Shown: piece by piece, positions 13,287 to 25,890 of the stretch
Layout of the letters: every line of letters begins with the position of its first letter
How positions within the stretch are numbered: the stretch's first letter is position 1
From: Poecilobothrus nobilitatus
Taxonomy: Eukaryota; Arthropoda; Insecta; Diptera; Dolichopodidae
Length of the DNA stretch: 64,000 bases
NCBI GenBank assembly: GCA_947095535.1
Contig: OX352774.1
Span: forward strand, 41,122,496-41,186,495
Direction: 5' to 3'
The notes under the pieces: model-generated
Seen by the model: only the letters and a program-made list of their open reading frames with translations
Told to the model about the DNA's origin: nothing
The model's database searches: none
Made by a program: the position numbers and the translations under genes

Positions 13287-14630
13287 TATACCCTACACAT
13301 TAAGTATAGGGTATATTAACTTTGGTATGGTGTTTGTAACCACCAAAAGGAAGCGAGTTAGGTATAGACATGTATATATATTCTGAATCAGGATCACCGC
13401 CGGAGTCGATTTAGCGATGTCCGTCCGTCCGTCCGTCCGTTCGTCCGCCCGTGTGCACGATAACTCAAAAAATAATGATGCTATCTTGATGAAATTTATA
13501 CTGTAGGTTAACAATGACTAAGGCGGGGATTGTAAATGGGCGAAATCGGACCATGCGTTCGAGTACCTCCCATACAACTTCCAAAACCGAACAAGCATAT
13601 CTTCGAAATTAATAAAGACAGAAACTTCAAATTTGGTACTAGGGTGTTGTTTCCTGAATCCCTGATTTGTCCAAAATTTGAGATGAATTGGTGGAGCTGT
13701 TCGGGTACCTCCCATACAACTCCCAAAACGGAACATGCATATCTTCGAAATTAATAAAGATAAGAACTTCAAATTTGATAGGAGGGTGCTGTTTCTTAAA
13801 TCCCTGATTTGTCTAAAATTTGAGAGGAATTGGAGTGGTCGTTCGGGTACCTCTCATACAACTCCCAAAATCGAACAAGCATATCTTCGAAATTAATAAA
13901 GACAGAAACTTCAAATTTGGTACTAGGGTGTTGTTTCCTGAATCCCTGATTTGTCCAAAATTTGAGATGAATTGGTGGAGCTGTTCGGGTACCTCCCATA
14001 CAACTCCCAAAACCGAACATGCATATCTTCGAAATTAATAAAGATAGGAACTTCAAATTTGATACGAGGATGCTGTTTCCTAAATCCCTGATTTGCCTAA
14101 AATTTGAGATGAATTGAAGTGGTCGTTCGGGTACCTCCCATACAACTCCCAAAACCGAACAAGCATATCTTCGAAATTAATAAAGACAGAAACTTCAAAT
14201 TTGGTACAAGAGTGTTGTTTCCTGAATCCCTGATTTGTCCAAAATTTAAGATGAATTAGAATGGTTGTTCGGGTATCTGCCACACAACTCCTACGACCAA
14301 ACAAGCATATCTTCGAAATTAATAAATATATAAACTTGAAATTTGATATAAGAATGTTCTACCCTGTTGATGTCTCTAAAATTTGAGATGAATTGGGGTG
14401 GTGGTCCGCGTGCCTTCACACACTTCCCAAGACCTAACAATCATATTTTCGAATTTAATAAAGATAGAAACCTGAAATTTTGTACAAAGGTTGTAACAGC
14501 ATTTATTTTTTTTAGCTTGTATTAAATACCTAACTAAAATAACTTATGGATTTTTAATTTAATTTGAATGTTTTAGGTGTAGGGTATAAACAAGTCGGTT
14601 GCATCGACTTACTGTTATTTTTACTTGTTT
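13287..14630 (+). mobile_element. Interspersed repeat family T, copy 1
   Basis: The left head TATACCCTACACATTAAGTATAGGGTATA is palindromic. It is followed by GTTTGTAACCACCAAAAGGA, CGGAGTCGATTTAGCGATGT, four CCGT units and GATAACTCAAAAAATAATGA. The middle is a 142-bp tandem array (separate entry). The right end has GGTGTAGGGTATA, a hairpin (AAGTCG-GTTGCAT-CGACTT) and TTTACTTGTTTT. The same head, hairpin and tail are present inverted at 58482-59460. ATACCCTACACCT is therefore found inverted near both ends. No transposase or RT is encoded. Confidence 0.8.
13560..14470 (+). repeat. 142-bp tandem array inside family T
   Basis: The landmark CATATCTTCGAAATTAATAA starts at 13596, 13738, 13880, 14022, 14164 and 14306: six units exactly 142 bp apart. 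A seventh, degenerate unit is at 14442. Units 1 and 3 are nearly identical (ACTAGGGTGTTGTTTCC) and so are units 2 and 4 (GATGCTG/GGTGCTGTTTCYTAAATC). This is a 284-bp higher-order period. Since 142 is not a multiple of three, the open frames through it shift at each unit and are not genes. Confidence 0.93.
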
Positions 14631-15885
14631 TTTTCTAATTTTATCTTCATTAAATCATTCTTCGTTTTATTTTTTCATTCTTGTGCATTGTCATCATTAT
14701 ACAATGAAAACAAGAGCATCCATCATTTGCTATTAAGTTTATTTGATACAACTTTAGATCCTCAAAAATATCATTAATACAAACGATAAATATTATTGAT
14801 CTTAGTATGGAACTTTTGAGGATCTCTTAATTTGGAAAATTTTCTTATTAGATAGTAGATGACCTAATATCGATTGAAATCTTTAGAATTAGTTACGGTT
14901 ATATGGCATATCTATTATTGATTAAAGCTATGTATTAAGTCAGTTAATCGGGTGCAATCGAAAAAATTTTGTATATTATGTATATGTAAATAGTATAGTA
15001 TAAAAAATATTTAAGTAAAATCTCAATTTATTTATTATTTTTATATACATATTGCGTAACTTTTTTGAATATAGATTTTACCATCCATGAATTATTTAAT
15101 AACTTTTAAAAACTACTCGTACAAGACATTTTAAAAAATTAAGCTAAGTAGGATTAAAATTAAAAAAAGAAAATTTAGTAATTTCATATAAATATTCATA
15201 ATTTGTTTCTTGACATATATATTTATATGTTTACATTTAAATTTTACATGTTAATGTGCGTGCGTATTATATTCGATTTTGTTTTTTTTTCTTGTTTGCA
15301 AATATTTTTTTTTGCAAAAATTAAGATTTAAAAGAAAATATTTTATAACTTAGTTTACTTTCTAATTTTAGTAAAAATTAATAAAAAATATTGATATAAT
15401 AAACATAAATAAAATTTTTGACCTAATAATTTAAACAATTACCATAAATAAAATGAGAATATAGAAAAAAAGATAATAAATTTTATTCATTTTATTTAAA
15501 AAATTTACGCACAATTTAATTTTTCTTTTTGTATTTTTTTTTTGTTTTGTTTTTTTTATCACTAAGTATACCTAATTGAATTAAAGTTTAAGTTTGTTAT
15601 TATGTACACATATTTGTTAAAAATAAACTTTGTACATAATATGTTGATTACATGTTTATTACTTTTGATATAAACAATTTTGAAGTATTTTTTTTTTTTT
15701 GCGAAAACCACTTAATAAAATTTGATTTAACTTAAGAAACGTTATTTTGAATCAATAAATACCGTAAATACCGTAAATTCAGAATATTTTTCTAGTAATT
15801 TGTATATAGTAATAATATCTTTTGAAAATTATTTTGTATAGGGTTAAAAATTCAGGTCTCTCTACAATTAAAAAAAAAAAATTTA
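14631..15885. other. AT-rich noncoding stretch, no gene seen
   Basis: No ORF of note and no recognised repeat. Confidence 0.6.
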
Positions 15886-16548
15886 CTTTTTAGCACATTT
15901 CCAAAAAATTTTTGAAAAAATATGCCTATTAGTTTCACTCTATCCGTCCGTCTGTTCGTCTGTTTACAAAACTTGTACACCGTTAAAGATAAGAGAAAAA
16001 AATTTTTAACCATGGGTAGGTAGCATAAAAAAATTAATGTTGTAGAACAACTTTTTCATGTAGCCCCCTCCATTACGTATAGCTACAACCTCTCAAACTT
16101 TGAAAAAGCGCTATATGACATGTATATCACATGTTCTGTTTACCATTTTTTCAATTTGAAAACGCCATTCGACAGGAATTGTTTTCACCTTTGTAAATCA
16201 ATATCAAAATTATAGAATTCTTTTAAATTTAGTATTTAATGAAATGTGAAAAACAAATTTTGCCTGATTTTTCTACTTTCATAATTCCACACGCATTTAG
16301 ATTCCACACGCATTTAGATTCCACACGCAGAGAATTTTTCTTCGGCAAAACATGAAAATTAAAACTTCAGTAATATATTTTTACATGTTCAGGACTTACA
16401 GCCCCTCAAAATTGCAAAAAAGTCCTATTTTCACATATTTTGTTATTGCATGAAATTTTAAAATTTTGGTGCAAGTCACCAAAGTTTGTGTTATCTTTTT
16501 GGAAATGTATGCGCTTTTAAAAATGCTTGGTTTACTTGGTTTTTTCTT
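15886..16548 (+). mobile_element. Interspersed repeat family A, copy 3
   Basis: The left end is TTTTTAGCACATTTCC with a CCGTCCGTCTG tract, and the body shares CTACAACCTCTCAAACTTTG with copy 1. The right end is GGAAATGTATGCGCTTTTAAAAATGCTTGG. A 17-bp unit, ATTCCACACGCATTTAG, is repeated about 2.6 times at 16284-16328, where other copies have a single TCCGGCACGC segment. The ORFs on both strands over 16396-16708 derive from the repeat. Confidence 0.75.
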
Positions 16549-17174
16549 ACTCGTATATTTCTCTGACCGTTTAATATTAATTGTTATAAGAGAGATGTTC
16601 AGAAGCTTTTTTATTATATTTCTGGTGCTTATTTTGATTAGTATTGTTGAGTCCACCATAAAAATCTTTACGTCAACATTATTCTGTTACCATATATTAT
16701 TGTCTTAAATAAATCATAACTTAATAAAAATATTCTTTTTATTCTTGTTTTTTTATTTTTTATTTAGAATTTATCCGTTGATTTTTATATTAAGTGGGAA
16801 CTAAAATAAACTAAACGAAACAAAATGAAACAAAAGAAGATACTAAAATTCGTCAGTTTCAATTAACATATATTCAAATTTATATTCACTTAACCGCAAT
16901 AAACGCTTGTTTCGTTCGTTAAATTCGTAAAAATTTTAAATGACGCTACGTAGTTATATTGAACTTTACGTAGATATAAACGTTATATAAAAACAATTAA
17001 AAAAAGCAAATGGGTTTTATTGGTGAAAAAAAAAATTTTTTGTTTTGTATTATACCATATTTTTATAAATTTTAAATATGGAAGTAAAGGAAAATTTTTT
17101 TTACCAATTTAGTAGAATTGGTAAAAGACGAAAAAATTTTATTAAACTTTCTTCAAAATAATTCTACAAATTTT
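16549..17174. other. AT-rich noncoding stretch, no gene seen
   Basis: Nothing recognisable apart from tail sequence next to family A. Confidence 0.55.
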
Positions 17175-17400
17175 CCCTTCATCCTCCATAATCCTAATTA
17201 TCTCAAATCCAACTTCCCAATGAATCCTTTTCATACCCTTATTCCCAAAACTAAACTGTACATTATATGTTATGTATTAAAGGATCCATCCTAAAAGTTG
17301 GTTTTAAAAGGGATGGTCTGAGTTTGGTGAAGTCAAACACTATTCAGAGAAATCTCGTGCAGTTCATTTGAGTGACTTTCGATGGTTTTCACCGTCCTTT
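17175..17400 (-). repeat. Interspersed repeat family R, copy 2
   Basis: On the - strand: GAAAGTCACTCAAATGAACT, GCACGAGATTTCTCTGAATA, GTGTTTGACTTCACCAAA and AAACCAACTTTTAGGATGG, in the same order as copy 1. It is closest to the copy at 28530-28735, with which it also shares the flank reading CAAAACTAAACTGTACATTA / CAAAACGAAACTGTCTATTA on the + strand. Confidence 0.7.
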
Positions 17401-18999
17401 TAAAAAAAAAAAAATTAAAAAGGTATTGTCACTTGTCACTTTTACGTAACGATAACTTCACTTCGATAAATAGTAATTGTTTTATTTATTTTGATTCCCA
17501 TTATATTATATTAAATCAAAAGAAAGAATTTTCGCCTTTCAAAATTAAAATTTTATTTCCGTGAACAAGACGGATAAAATATATTACAGGATTGAATTTT
17601 TTCCTCTGAAATTTTTTTTTTTTACTAAATTAGTCTGGTAAAGCCTGAAAATAAGTGTATTACACGTGTGTGTAATGTATGCATATTTATAGCTCGGAAA
17701 AATCGAAATTTAGTGTTTAAGGCAAAACTTACATCTTTTTACAGTAGCAAAGTATACTTGTGCAAATCATTTCTAAGCAAAATTACTGGGAAAGTTTTTT
17801 TTGAAAAGTTCACTTCAGTTCAGTTAGTTCACTTTTATTATTAAAGACATTCATAAACGGATCTTTTTGACTCAAAAGCAAAGCGTTAAAGTTAAGCGTC
17901 AGTTAAGGTTAGTTAACCATAAAAAAATAGAAGCTTGTTTATTGCTTTTAATAAAATTTTGTGGATATATAAAGTATGATATCATTATAATCATGAATTT
18001 TTTTTTTTTTGCAGAATACTTAGAAGCAGAATTAGAATGAAAATTAATAAGGTTTTTTTTTTTAAATGATGAATTTTAATTTTTTACTTTTATTTAACTA
18101 CAAAAAAAACAAAATGTATTTTTATATTCTCTTTTTTTATTTGGCATTGAATTTCAAGGTAATTCGTGTTCTTTACGATTTTAATGACATAAGAACGAAA
18201 GATATTCTTTATTAATTTAAATTTAAGTTTTGTTATTTTAATTTTTTTTTAAAATTTATTAATGAAAATGTTGGAGAACTGGAATGGCATGACCCAGTTC
18301 CCTTTCATAAATTAAAATAAATGAATAATATTCACAGAATGTAATATTGTTATTTATAAGTCATTAAGTCTTAAAATGTGCTATAACCTTTACTACAAAA
18401 ATTAGTACCTTGATATAATAAAAAATAAAAAAAATTAATTAAAATAAATACGTATTATATTAAATATGATTATGTTCAACACAAATTAAATTTTAATTTG
18501 AATTTAATTTGATGAATTAATTTAGTCAATTAATGCTAAATATTATAATAAAATTTATAATTTTTATTATTGTTTGAAAATTAGTAAATAAAATAAAAAA
18601 AGATTTATTTAAATTTTTAATATTGAAAAAAGAAATTGCGATATTTTTAACGTAAAAATCATTAATTAGATTAATATGATGAATTTAATGTAAAAATTCT
18701 TAAATTTGTTTGCAAACTTGCAGGAAATTCTACACTCCCTCTTAAAGAACAATCTACGCCAGTGTTTTCTTTGGTTGATTCTATTACTTAGGTTAAAATT
18801 CTTCAAAGGATTTCGAATTCGTACAATATTAAATGTTCTAAAGAATGTGAATGTAAGAAAATCAACTATTTCTAATCAAATTTCTAATCAATATTTCTAA
18901 ATCAAATATTTCTAATGGAGTTCCAGTCATAGTTCGCAAACAAATTGCATCTTCCATTATTTTGCAAACTTATTTGCACATCTTTTCATTATTGTTTTC
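17401..18999. other. AT-rich noncoding stretch, no gene seen
   Basis: ORFs at 17382-17564 and 18706-18900 show no recognisable domain, splice context or codon bias and are probably chance. Confidence 0.5.
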
Positions 19000-19540
19000 A
19001 ACTGAAACCATTAATGGAAGTTATTTCAGTCAATAGAACATTGCACACGTTTTTCCGATTACAAAAATAGGTGATAACAGTGATGCCTCAAACTACCGCC
19101 AATCCTTATGAAAACCTTAGAAAACAAGAGGCTGATGAGGTATCTGGATGGTTGGGATATTTTAAACGATTGCCAAGAAGATTTTTTAAGCCAATATCCA
19201 ACAGGCGATCTATTAAGACCCCTCTGGAGACCCCCTAAAGACTAAACATTAGTATTCACTACTCTGATCAGACTGAGGTTACAACTCTTGATATCTCAAA
19301 ATCATTACGATATGGAATATGTCATTCTACTTTTTTAAAAAAAGGTCGAGCGATTGGTCTATCTCTTCTGTAATTGGATTGAGGATTTTTTTTTTTCAAT
19401 CGTAGGATACGAGTTCGAGTTGACAGTTTTTATGTCTGACACTTTCAAAAAAATATGTGCCTTATCATTAACTATTTTCTTGATTTTTATAAATAATCTG
19501 GGGGTATTCTATGATTTTTTTAATGAAAACTAATGTCACA
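19000..19540 (+). pseudogene. Decayed LINE reverse-transcriptase fragment (Jockey/CR1-like)
   Basis: Pieces of the RT domain appear in order but in shifting frames. FPITKIGDNSDASNYRQS (near 19050) corresponds to the IPI.K.GD.SD.SNYRPISL block of non-LTR RTs. MKTLENKRLMRYLDGWDILN then DCQEDFLSQYPTGDLL (19111-19217) corresponds to the K.LE..L..YL....L...Q.GF..g.ST.D block. DISKS (near 19290), a serine/tryptophan stretch and RIRVRVDSF (near 19400) follow, then LTIFLIFINNL (near 19470), matching the LFLLFINDL block just upstream of the YADD box. Stops and frameshifts make it a dead remnant. Confidence 0.75.
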
Positions 19541-20601
19541 ACAACTGCAGTCAGACTAAAAAAAAAACGGGATAGTTAGCTTGATCAATCAAGATTTAGC
19601 AATTAAAATAAAAATCAAAAATATTATTACAAAAACTTATAGTTTCTCTGTAAAATTTTTGGAGTGCGTAATACAGAAATGGACTTAACGTTTGAAAAAT
19701 GGATCTACAAAAAGATTTATTACTAGAATTTCGTTTGAATAATACGTACATATATGCAAAGCAGATAAATATTACTCTATTTTTCAAAATTTTGTATATT
19801 TCAAGATTCCGAAACACATCCGGTTTATTTTTTTATGACTTTATTTTACTTTTCATCTTTTAACCTAACATGGTACCTAAATGTCATTAAAAAATAAATT
19901 AAAAAAAAAAAAACCTTTTCATTTTAAATGTGTATACCTATACAAAAAATTTTAATAAAATTAAAATAATTATGAAATAATTAAAAAAAAAAAATTATTT
20001 ATTTATTACCACTTTGATAAATGTATTAATATTTTTAATTCTGGAATAAATTTTAAATATAGTCTTTATTATGTCAATGTAGATAAAATATGTACTCCTG
20101 TAGTGTTTATATTCAAAATGATTACATTAAAATTATAAAATTATTTAAAACTCGGTTGGATAATTTATTAGTTTTAATAACTTTAAATATCAACCAATTT
20201 GCATTGTCAACTGTAAAATTTTAATTTAACATACACACATGCACATTTAGGATATGATAACTGGATATCACAATATTAATTGTAATTCAAACCTAATGTT
20301 TTTTTTTTTTTGTTTCCATTCAACTGAGTCATATATAATTATTTAATATTTTTTTTTTTTTAATTTTATTTATTTATTTTTTGTTTTTTTGTTGATTATT
20401 TAAATTGCATTACAAACAATTCTTTCCGTAGAATAATAATAACGTTTGACTGATTGATTGATCGACAATTTTATGTCAGTTTTATTTTTTGTTATTTTGT
20501 TTTTAATAATAAGTCAAGATTAAGAAGTGTTTTTGTTATTTTATAGTTGATATTTTTAACAAAATAAAAGGATATGAGATTTCTCACAAAATTATTATTT
20601 A
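19541..20601. other. AT-rich noncoding stretch, no gene seen
   Basis: The - strand ORF at 19596-19817 is of Phe/Ile/Tyr-rich chance composition. Confidence 0.5.
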
Positions 20602-20910
20602 ATGAGTTCAGAATTTGAAAACCTTTTAAAATTAAACAATGAATTTGAAAGTTTCGATTTCGATACAAACATTCGGTTCGTTGTCGCATCCCAAATTATT
20701 ACATTAGGGGTTTTGAACGTAATAGTGCATCGAAGTAAAAAAAATAAAAATCCTACTTTACGTGAACGACCCAATGCAAAATATAAATTGCAAAGTAAAA
20801 AATTACAGATAAATAATAGATATGTTGATTGGTTTAGAGAAATGTTTATTGGTATCTTTCCAGAAATGTTGATTGGTATTTTTAAAAAAATGTTAGTTGG
20901 TATCAATTAG
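20602..20910 (+). CDS. Hypothetical 102-residue ORF, unrecognised
   Basis: A single open frame starts at an ATG in TTATTTAATGAG and ends at TAG, with AATAAA about 20 bases after the stop. The product begins MSSEFENLLKLNNEFESFDF, has a hydrophobic stretch (FVVASQIITLGVLNVIV, about residues 26-42), a basic middle (HRSKKNKNPTLRERPNAKYK) and a C-terminus of three related units (MFIGIF, MLIGIF, MLVGI). The local base composition is less AT-biased than the flanks. The opposite strand is also open over nearly the same span, and a SINE lies 70 bp downstream. It could be a small gene, an exon or a transposon remnant. I do not recognise it and assign no function. Confidence 0.3.
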   Translation: MSSEFENLLKLNNEFESFDFDTNIRFVVASQIITLGVLNVIVHRSKKNKNPTLRERPNAKYKLQSKKLQINNRYVDWFREMFIGIFPEMLIGIFKKMLVGIN

Positions 20911-20980
20911 TTATATTATATTATTATTTGAATAAATATCTAGTTTTCACTTTGAAAAATAAAATATATGTTTTGAAAAT

Positions 20981-21278
20981 AAATTATTTTTATTTATTTA
21001 TTTATTTATATTAATATTACATACATAAATGTAATGCAATATTATTGAACCATCGGCTACTAAGGCCATTATAGGTTTTTATACTATTATTAAATTATAT
21101 ACTAATATTATTTATTTTGTTTATATTATATACTATATATTCACATTATATTTGGTCGTAAGGGGGGTATGTAAAGAAAAAAACACTTACGACCTGTGCA
21201 GGGATCGAACCCACACTCCTTCGGTTAATACGCCACACGCCTACCTACTAGGCTACCGAAGCCCCAAAATTATTTTTA
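20981..21278 (-). mobile_element. Full-length tRNA-derived SINE, subfamily B, with 12-bp target duplication
   Basis: The SINE proper is 20993-21266 on the - strand. A perfect 12-bp direct repeat, AAATTATTTTTA, flanks it at 20981-20992 and 21267-21278. The head reads GGGGCTTCGGTAGCCTAG with B box GGTTCGATCCC, then a CTTACGACC-containing body, TAGTAGCCGATGGTTCAATA and an (AAAT)n tail. It is nearly identical to the copy at 44769-45047, so the family moved recently. As a Pol III-transcribed element it would depend on a LINE for reverse transcription. Confidence 0.93.
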
Positions 21279-24200
21279 AATAAGACAATTTAAGTCTTAA
21301 GTTAAATTTTTTTTAAAGTATTTTATAAATTATTTAATCGAATGTGCTACTTTTATTTGATGCACTCCCAATAAATTCCACAACCGAAATCCAAATTCAT
21401 TCTAAACTCCAAATAAATTCTAAAAATGAAATGTCAAATTAGCTTCAAAAATATTTTCTCGAGTTAATTCCCTCGGGCAAATAAAATATGCAATACGGTT
21501 AAAGTAGAGTATATTTTAGTATAGGAAAAATACGCTCCGATCCTCCAGTGCATATTTTTTATAAATGAAACAAAAATAATTTCTGTTAAAAATTTTCTCA
21601 AATCCTCCTCCGATCCTCCGATGCAAGATTATAGTTTGCACTTTTACCAATATATAATATAACTATATTAATAAATATTTAAAAAATTTTAACATCATTT
21701 ATTCGATTTACGTTGATTTTTTTTTATAATATATTTTAAGAAGATAGTTGGAACATTTTTATTAAATAAATATTCAGTTAAAAAAAAAATGCCACAGTAA
21801 TTGCCATAGTAGTTGAAATAAATGTCAATTTGATGTATAACTTATAACAGTTGATTTTTTTTTAATATAAAAAAAAAAAAATGAAATAGTTTTTGCTTTA
21901 TTTTCAATATAGAATTTTTATTTATGTATATATAAATTATATATACGAGTACAATATAGTTTTGTTATTTTTAACTATTAATAATAGGTTCGTTTATACT
22001 TATTAAAACAAATTGTAATAGTCTTCTTTTCATATAACTGTATAATTTGAATGTTACCGATTATAGAAAGTATTAATTAAGAAATAAAACAAAATTTTTT
22101 AATTAATTCATTTCAAAAAGAGTTAAAAGTATAACAATTCTTATTAGATTTTATTTGTTAGATACGCATACGACATAGTCACATAATATTATAACAACGA
22201 GTTGTGTATTATAATAATATTATATAAGCTGTCAATCAAAAACAAATATTATTATAAAATATGACTGGAATGTATAAGTAAAAATTTTTCAAAAGACTGA
22301 CAAGCCTATTATAGTATTCATCACTGTATTTAAACATCTATATGTTGTTTGTATAATGAAAATTGAAGAACTTATACTTGTAAACTATAAATATTAAGAT
22401 AAATTAAATATTTAAATTGGAAAAAAAACTTCAAAAAAAAAGCTTTAATAAAAAAATTAAATTATATTATATATATTTTTATTAAATAGAATTTAGATGT
22501 GGGTGCACATAATATATAAATAAAAATTTTACAATATGTGATCTAGACACGTGCTTTTCAAAGTTATTTAAGAATTTTATTTTTTTGTTATGAAAGAAGA
22601 TGAAATTCAATCAACTGGAAATTAAAAAACAAAAAACGTGAGTTTTTCACGTCATTAATTATTATTTAGACCAGAATAAATATTTGAGGAAGCAGATTGA
22701 AATTTTATCTAAATTTTAAATTTTTCTATTTCAAAAAATTTTCTTTTATAAAACGGTGAACTGAAAACGCATTTGAAAATAAAACTGAAATACTAAAATA
22801 CTATTCAGGCGGATTCATTGTTCTCTTACAATCTCACTCCGAATTCAATGTTTCCGAATCCTTGTTCTATCCTCTCGTCTTGTATCTTGTTAGAATAGTT
22901 AGAGTTTCATCCCATTATATTGGCTATAGAGGCAGGTGGTTTCAGTCAGTAGGTATTCTGAACTATCAAAGGAGAATTTTTGGTGTCTTTGGAAGATTCC
23001 CACCTATTTTAGGAAAAAAAAAAATGTATTTATTCTAAATTTTTTGAGTCAAAAAATTAGTTATTATTCGTAACTATCGCTATACTTGATTTAGTTTGTT
23101 CCATCGATAGAATTACTGAAATTTTGGAATTTTATTTAAAGCGGTATATAAAAGCAGTAGAACTTTTAAAAACTTACGATATCAAAATGAATTAATAGAG
23201 AATCGAATATAGGCTTCAAATAAAATTTCAAAGTGACCCAATTTTTAATCATATATGCTAGAACTACATTTTAAGGTATTGCATATAAATAAATAATGTT
23301 GGGGTTAACTTAACTTGCACAGACATATTACACAGACACATATCCATAATTTGTTTCGTGTGGCAGCTCCCCACTATTTTAAAAACCTTGTCAGTGTAAT
23401 ACATAGGTAAAATAAATAATTAGGAAGGATTTTACAGTTAAAAATTAGAATTAGATTTAAAATTTTATCTAAGTATAATTCTTTGAAAATATATTTGAAT
23501 TTATTTCTTTTTAATTTTAGCTTTACTTCGTTCAATGAAACTTATATGACTGAAACGAAATGGTCATAACTTTAATGGAACTTATGTTTCATATCAAATT
23601 GGTTATAAGTTCCATAGAATTTTTGTCTCTATTTTAAGTCCAATAATTAGGACATTAGATTCATGGAACTTATATATGTGGAAGTTCAATCATCCCCAGC
23701 CCGTTTAATTTATTTAAGGGGTATGAAAACGGAAGATTTTTAAAGTATTACATATAACAGCTTTTAAATAAAATCATTTAAAAAAGTATCTAATTTAGTC
23801 TGTTAATTTAAATAATTTTTATTTTTGTTGTATGAACTGCCTAAATGTTAATGAACTCTTCTTAAAGCTTTTTATATAAATATAAATATATACGCATATT
23901 ATATATCTATGTATATATTAATTTGCTAAAAAAATTAAATTACAAAGTGTTTTCATTTAATTTAAATATTTATGTGTATAAAAAATAAAAATGTGTGTTG
24001 ATTTGTTTTATGTGTGTTGTGATTTGTTTGAAATTAATTTTGAAATATTGATAGTTCTTTACATAATCTTTAGACTTTAGCAAATATGTGTTTAATTTTC
24101 TTTATGAAAACATTTATTGTTTAATCTCAAAGAAATCATTTAGTATTTTATATATTCTAATATATTGGTAATAATCGGGTTAATTACAAATAAGTAAATA

Positions 24201-24284
24201 TTTATTCTAATATTATTATTTTAATACAATATACATTTGTAATTGAGATTTCTCCTAAATTACCCATTCTGTCTAATTTATTTA
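21279..24284. other. AT-rich noncoding stretch, no gene seen
   Basis: A less AT-biased patch at 22800-22985, and one at 23510-23700 with repeated GGAACTTAT words, could be old transposon pieces. Neither matches anything else in the window. Confidence 0.5.
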
Positions 24285-24545
24285 CGTGCACTTTAGCACA
24301 TTTTTCGAAAAATGTTAGCTTTACTCTGTCCATTTATCTGACAGTTTACAAAATTATTACACTGTTAAACCTAGAGCAATGAAATTTTAACCATTGATAA
24401 CTCTCTTAAAAAAATTAATGTGGTAATGTAACAAGTTTCTATATAGTCCCATACATTATACAGAGCTACAGGCCCTTCAAGTTCGAAAAAATTCTATTTT
24501 CAAATTAGTATATCTTAGGTTCTGCTTAATATTTTTAATATTTTA
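24285..24545 (+). repeat. Family A, copy 4 (partial, diverged)
   Basis: Starts TTTAGCACATTTTTCGAAAA, then TTACTCTGTCCATTTATCTG, ACTGTTAAACC, AGAGCTACAGGCCCTTCAAG and TAGGTTCTGCTTAATATTTT, in the order of copy 1, and then stops. The CCGT tract has decayed. Confidence 0.7.
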
Positions 24546-25744
24546 TCGGCCTTATTTATTGACGATTAAATAAAACTTAGGTCAATAGATCTGAAATTTA
24601 GTTTCTTAAGATACTTCCTAATCTATAATGATCTAAAAAATCGCTCAGTAAAGTATGTTATCAAAAAGAAATATTTACTTGTTTGTTACTTGATTGTTAC
24701 CTGGAATTTATTTATTTGATTTCTTGAAATTTATAAACAGAATCCAATTTTTTGATTCCAACTAACTGCATACGATTATTCTAAGTTCAAAATGTTCGCT
24801 TTGTATGTTAACGATACCAAGATATCTTCAGATTAAATTATAGATTTTTACATTACTTAAGTATTTTAATTTATTTAATATACTTTCTAAAAAACTGGAT
24901 TTTTTAAAATTAGGTTTAAATTTTCCTTCGGGACAACTTTTGTACTTTCTAATGGGTTTAGGTTCATTGTTTAAGCAAATATATTTATAAAATGATTGCA
25001 CTTATCTAATTCGATAAAGTTTTTTTGTTGATTAAGATAAAAACACGTATTTTAAAATATTTCCATGAAAAATTAAATGAATATTTCAAATAGTCACAAA
25101 ATTTTTTGAATATTTCATTTTAAAACAATGGTAAAATAATTTATAAATACTTACTAACATTTTTTAATTCAAAACTTTTAAGTATAACAATTAAAATAAT
25201 TTAATTTCTATATTATATTATGATGAGAGAAAACTTGAAATTTTTTTTTCAAATATTATTATTATTAGAACCGGCGCTATATATTAAATGTACAAGGAAA
25301 AGAATCACTTGAAATACTAGTTACATAATCGATAAACAAAAAAAAAAAAATCACAAATATAGGAAATTAAACAAAAAAAACCGGTATAAGTTAGGTACCA
25401 AATCAACTACCAATATGACTGATATTGATCACGATACGATAATATAGCGATGCTATTTTTTTTTATTAATTAAATATTTTTCTATATATTTAAAATTAAA
25501 TTCAAAAACTCGTATGTCCATAAAAAAAAAATCGTTACAAACTATATTTAATATCGTATACTTTAATTGATTGACAAACCTTTGTCTAATAGATATGCAT
25601 TAGTGAAAAAAAAAAATTTATTTCAAATAACATAAGAATAAACCTAAAACTTCAGTTAGTTATAATAACCTGTTCAACACATTTTTTTTTTGGCGCTGTT
25701 TAATCATTCTTTGTGAGCATTCATTCAGACAATCAATAATCATT
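24546..25744. other. AT-rich noncoding stretch, no gene seen
   Basis: No coding or repeat signal recognised. Confidence 0.55.
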
Positions 25745-25890
25745 GTCAATTTTTTTTTGAGAGGACAGGTTGGAATCTTGAAAGACCCCAATAAGATCAA
25801 CGTCGAATTCTCTTTGGTTATAGTGTTGAACTTGAAAAAATCAACGTTAGAATCTATGTTTGGTAAACTGTACTTTTATTTAGGTGATGA
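25745..25890 (+). repeat. Family R, copy 3 (diverged)
   Basis: The words TTGAAAGACCCCAATAAGAT, TATAGTGTTGAACTTGAAA and GTTTGGTAAACTGTAC align in order with copy 1, with many substitutions. Confidence 0.5.

Noticed and set aside
13508..14304. Several overlapping 65-118-codon ORFs with similar products on both strands
   Set aside because: They are frames through the 142-bp tandem units; the unit length is not divisible by three, so similar peptides reappear in different frames.
14593..14612. Helitron 3' hairpin in family T
   Set aside because: The hairpin AAGTCG...CGACTT is there, but neither copy has a CTRR end shortly after it.
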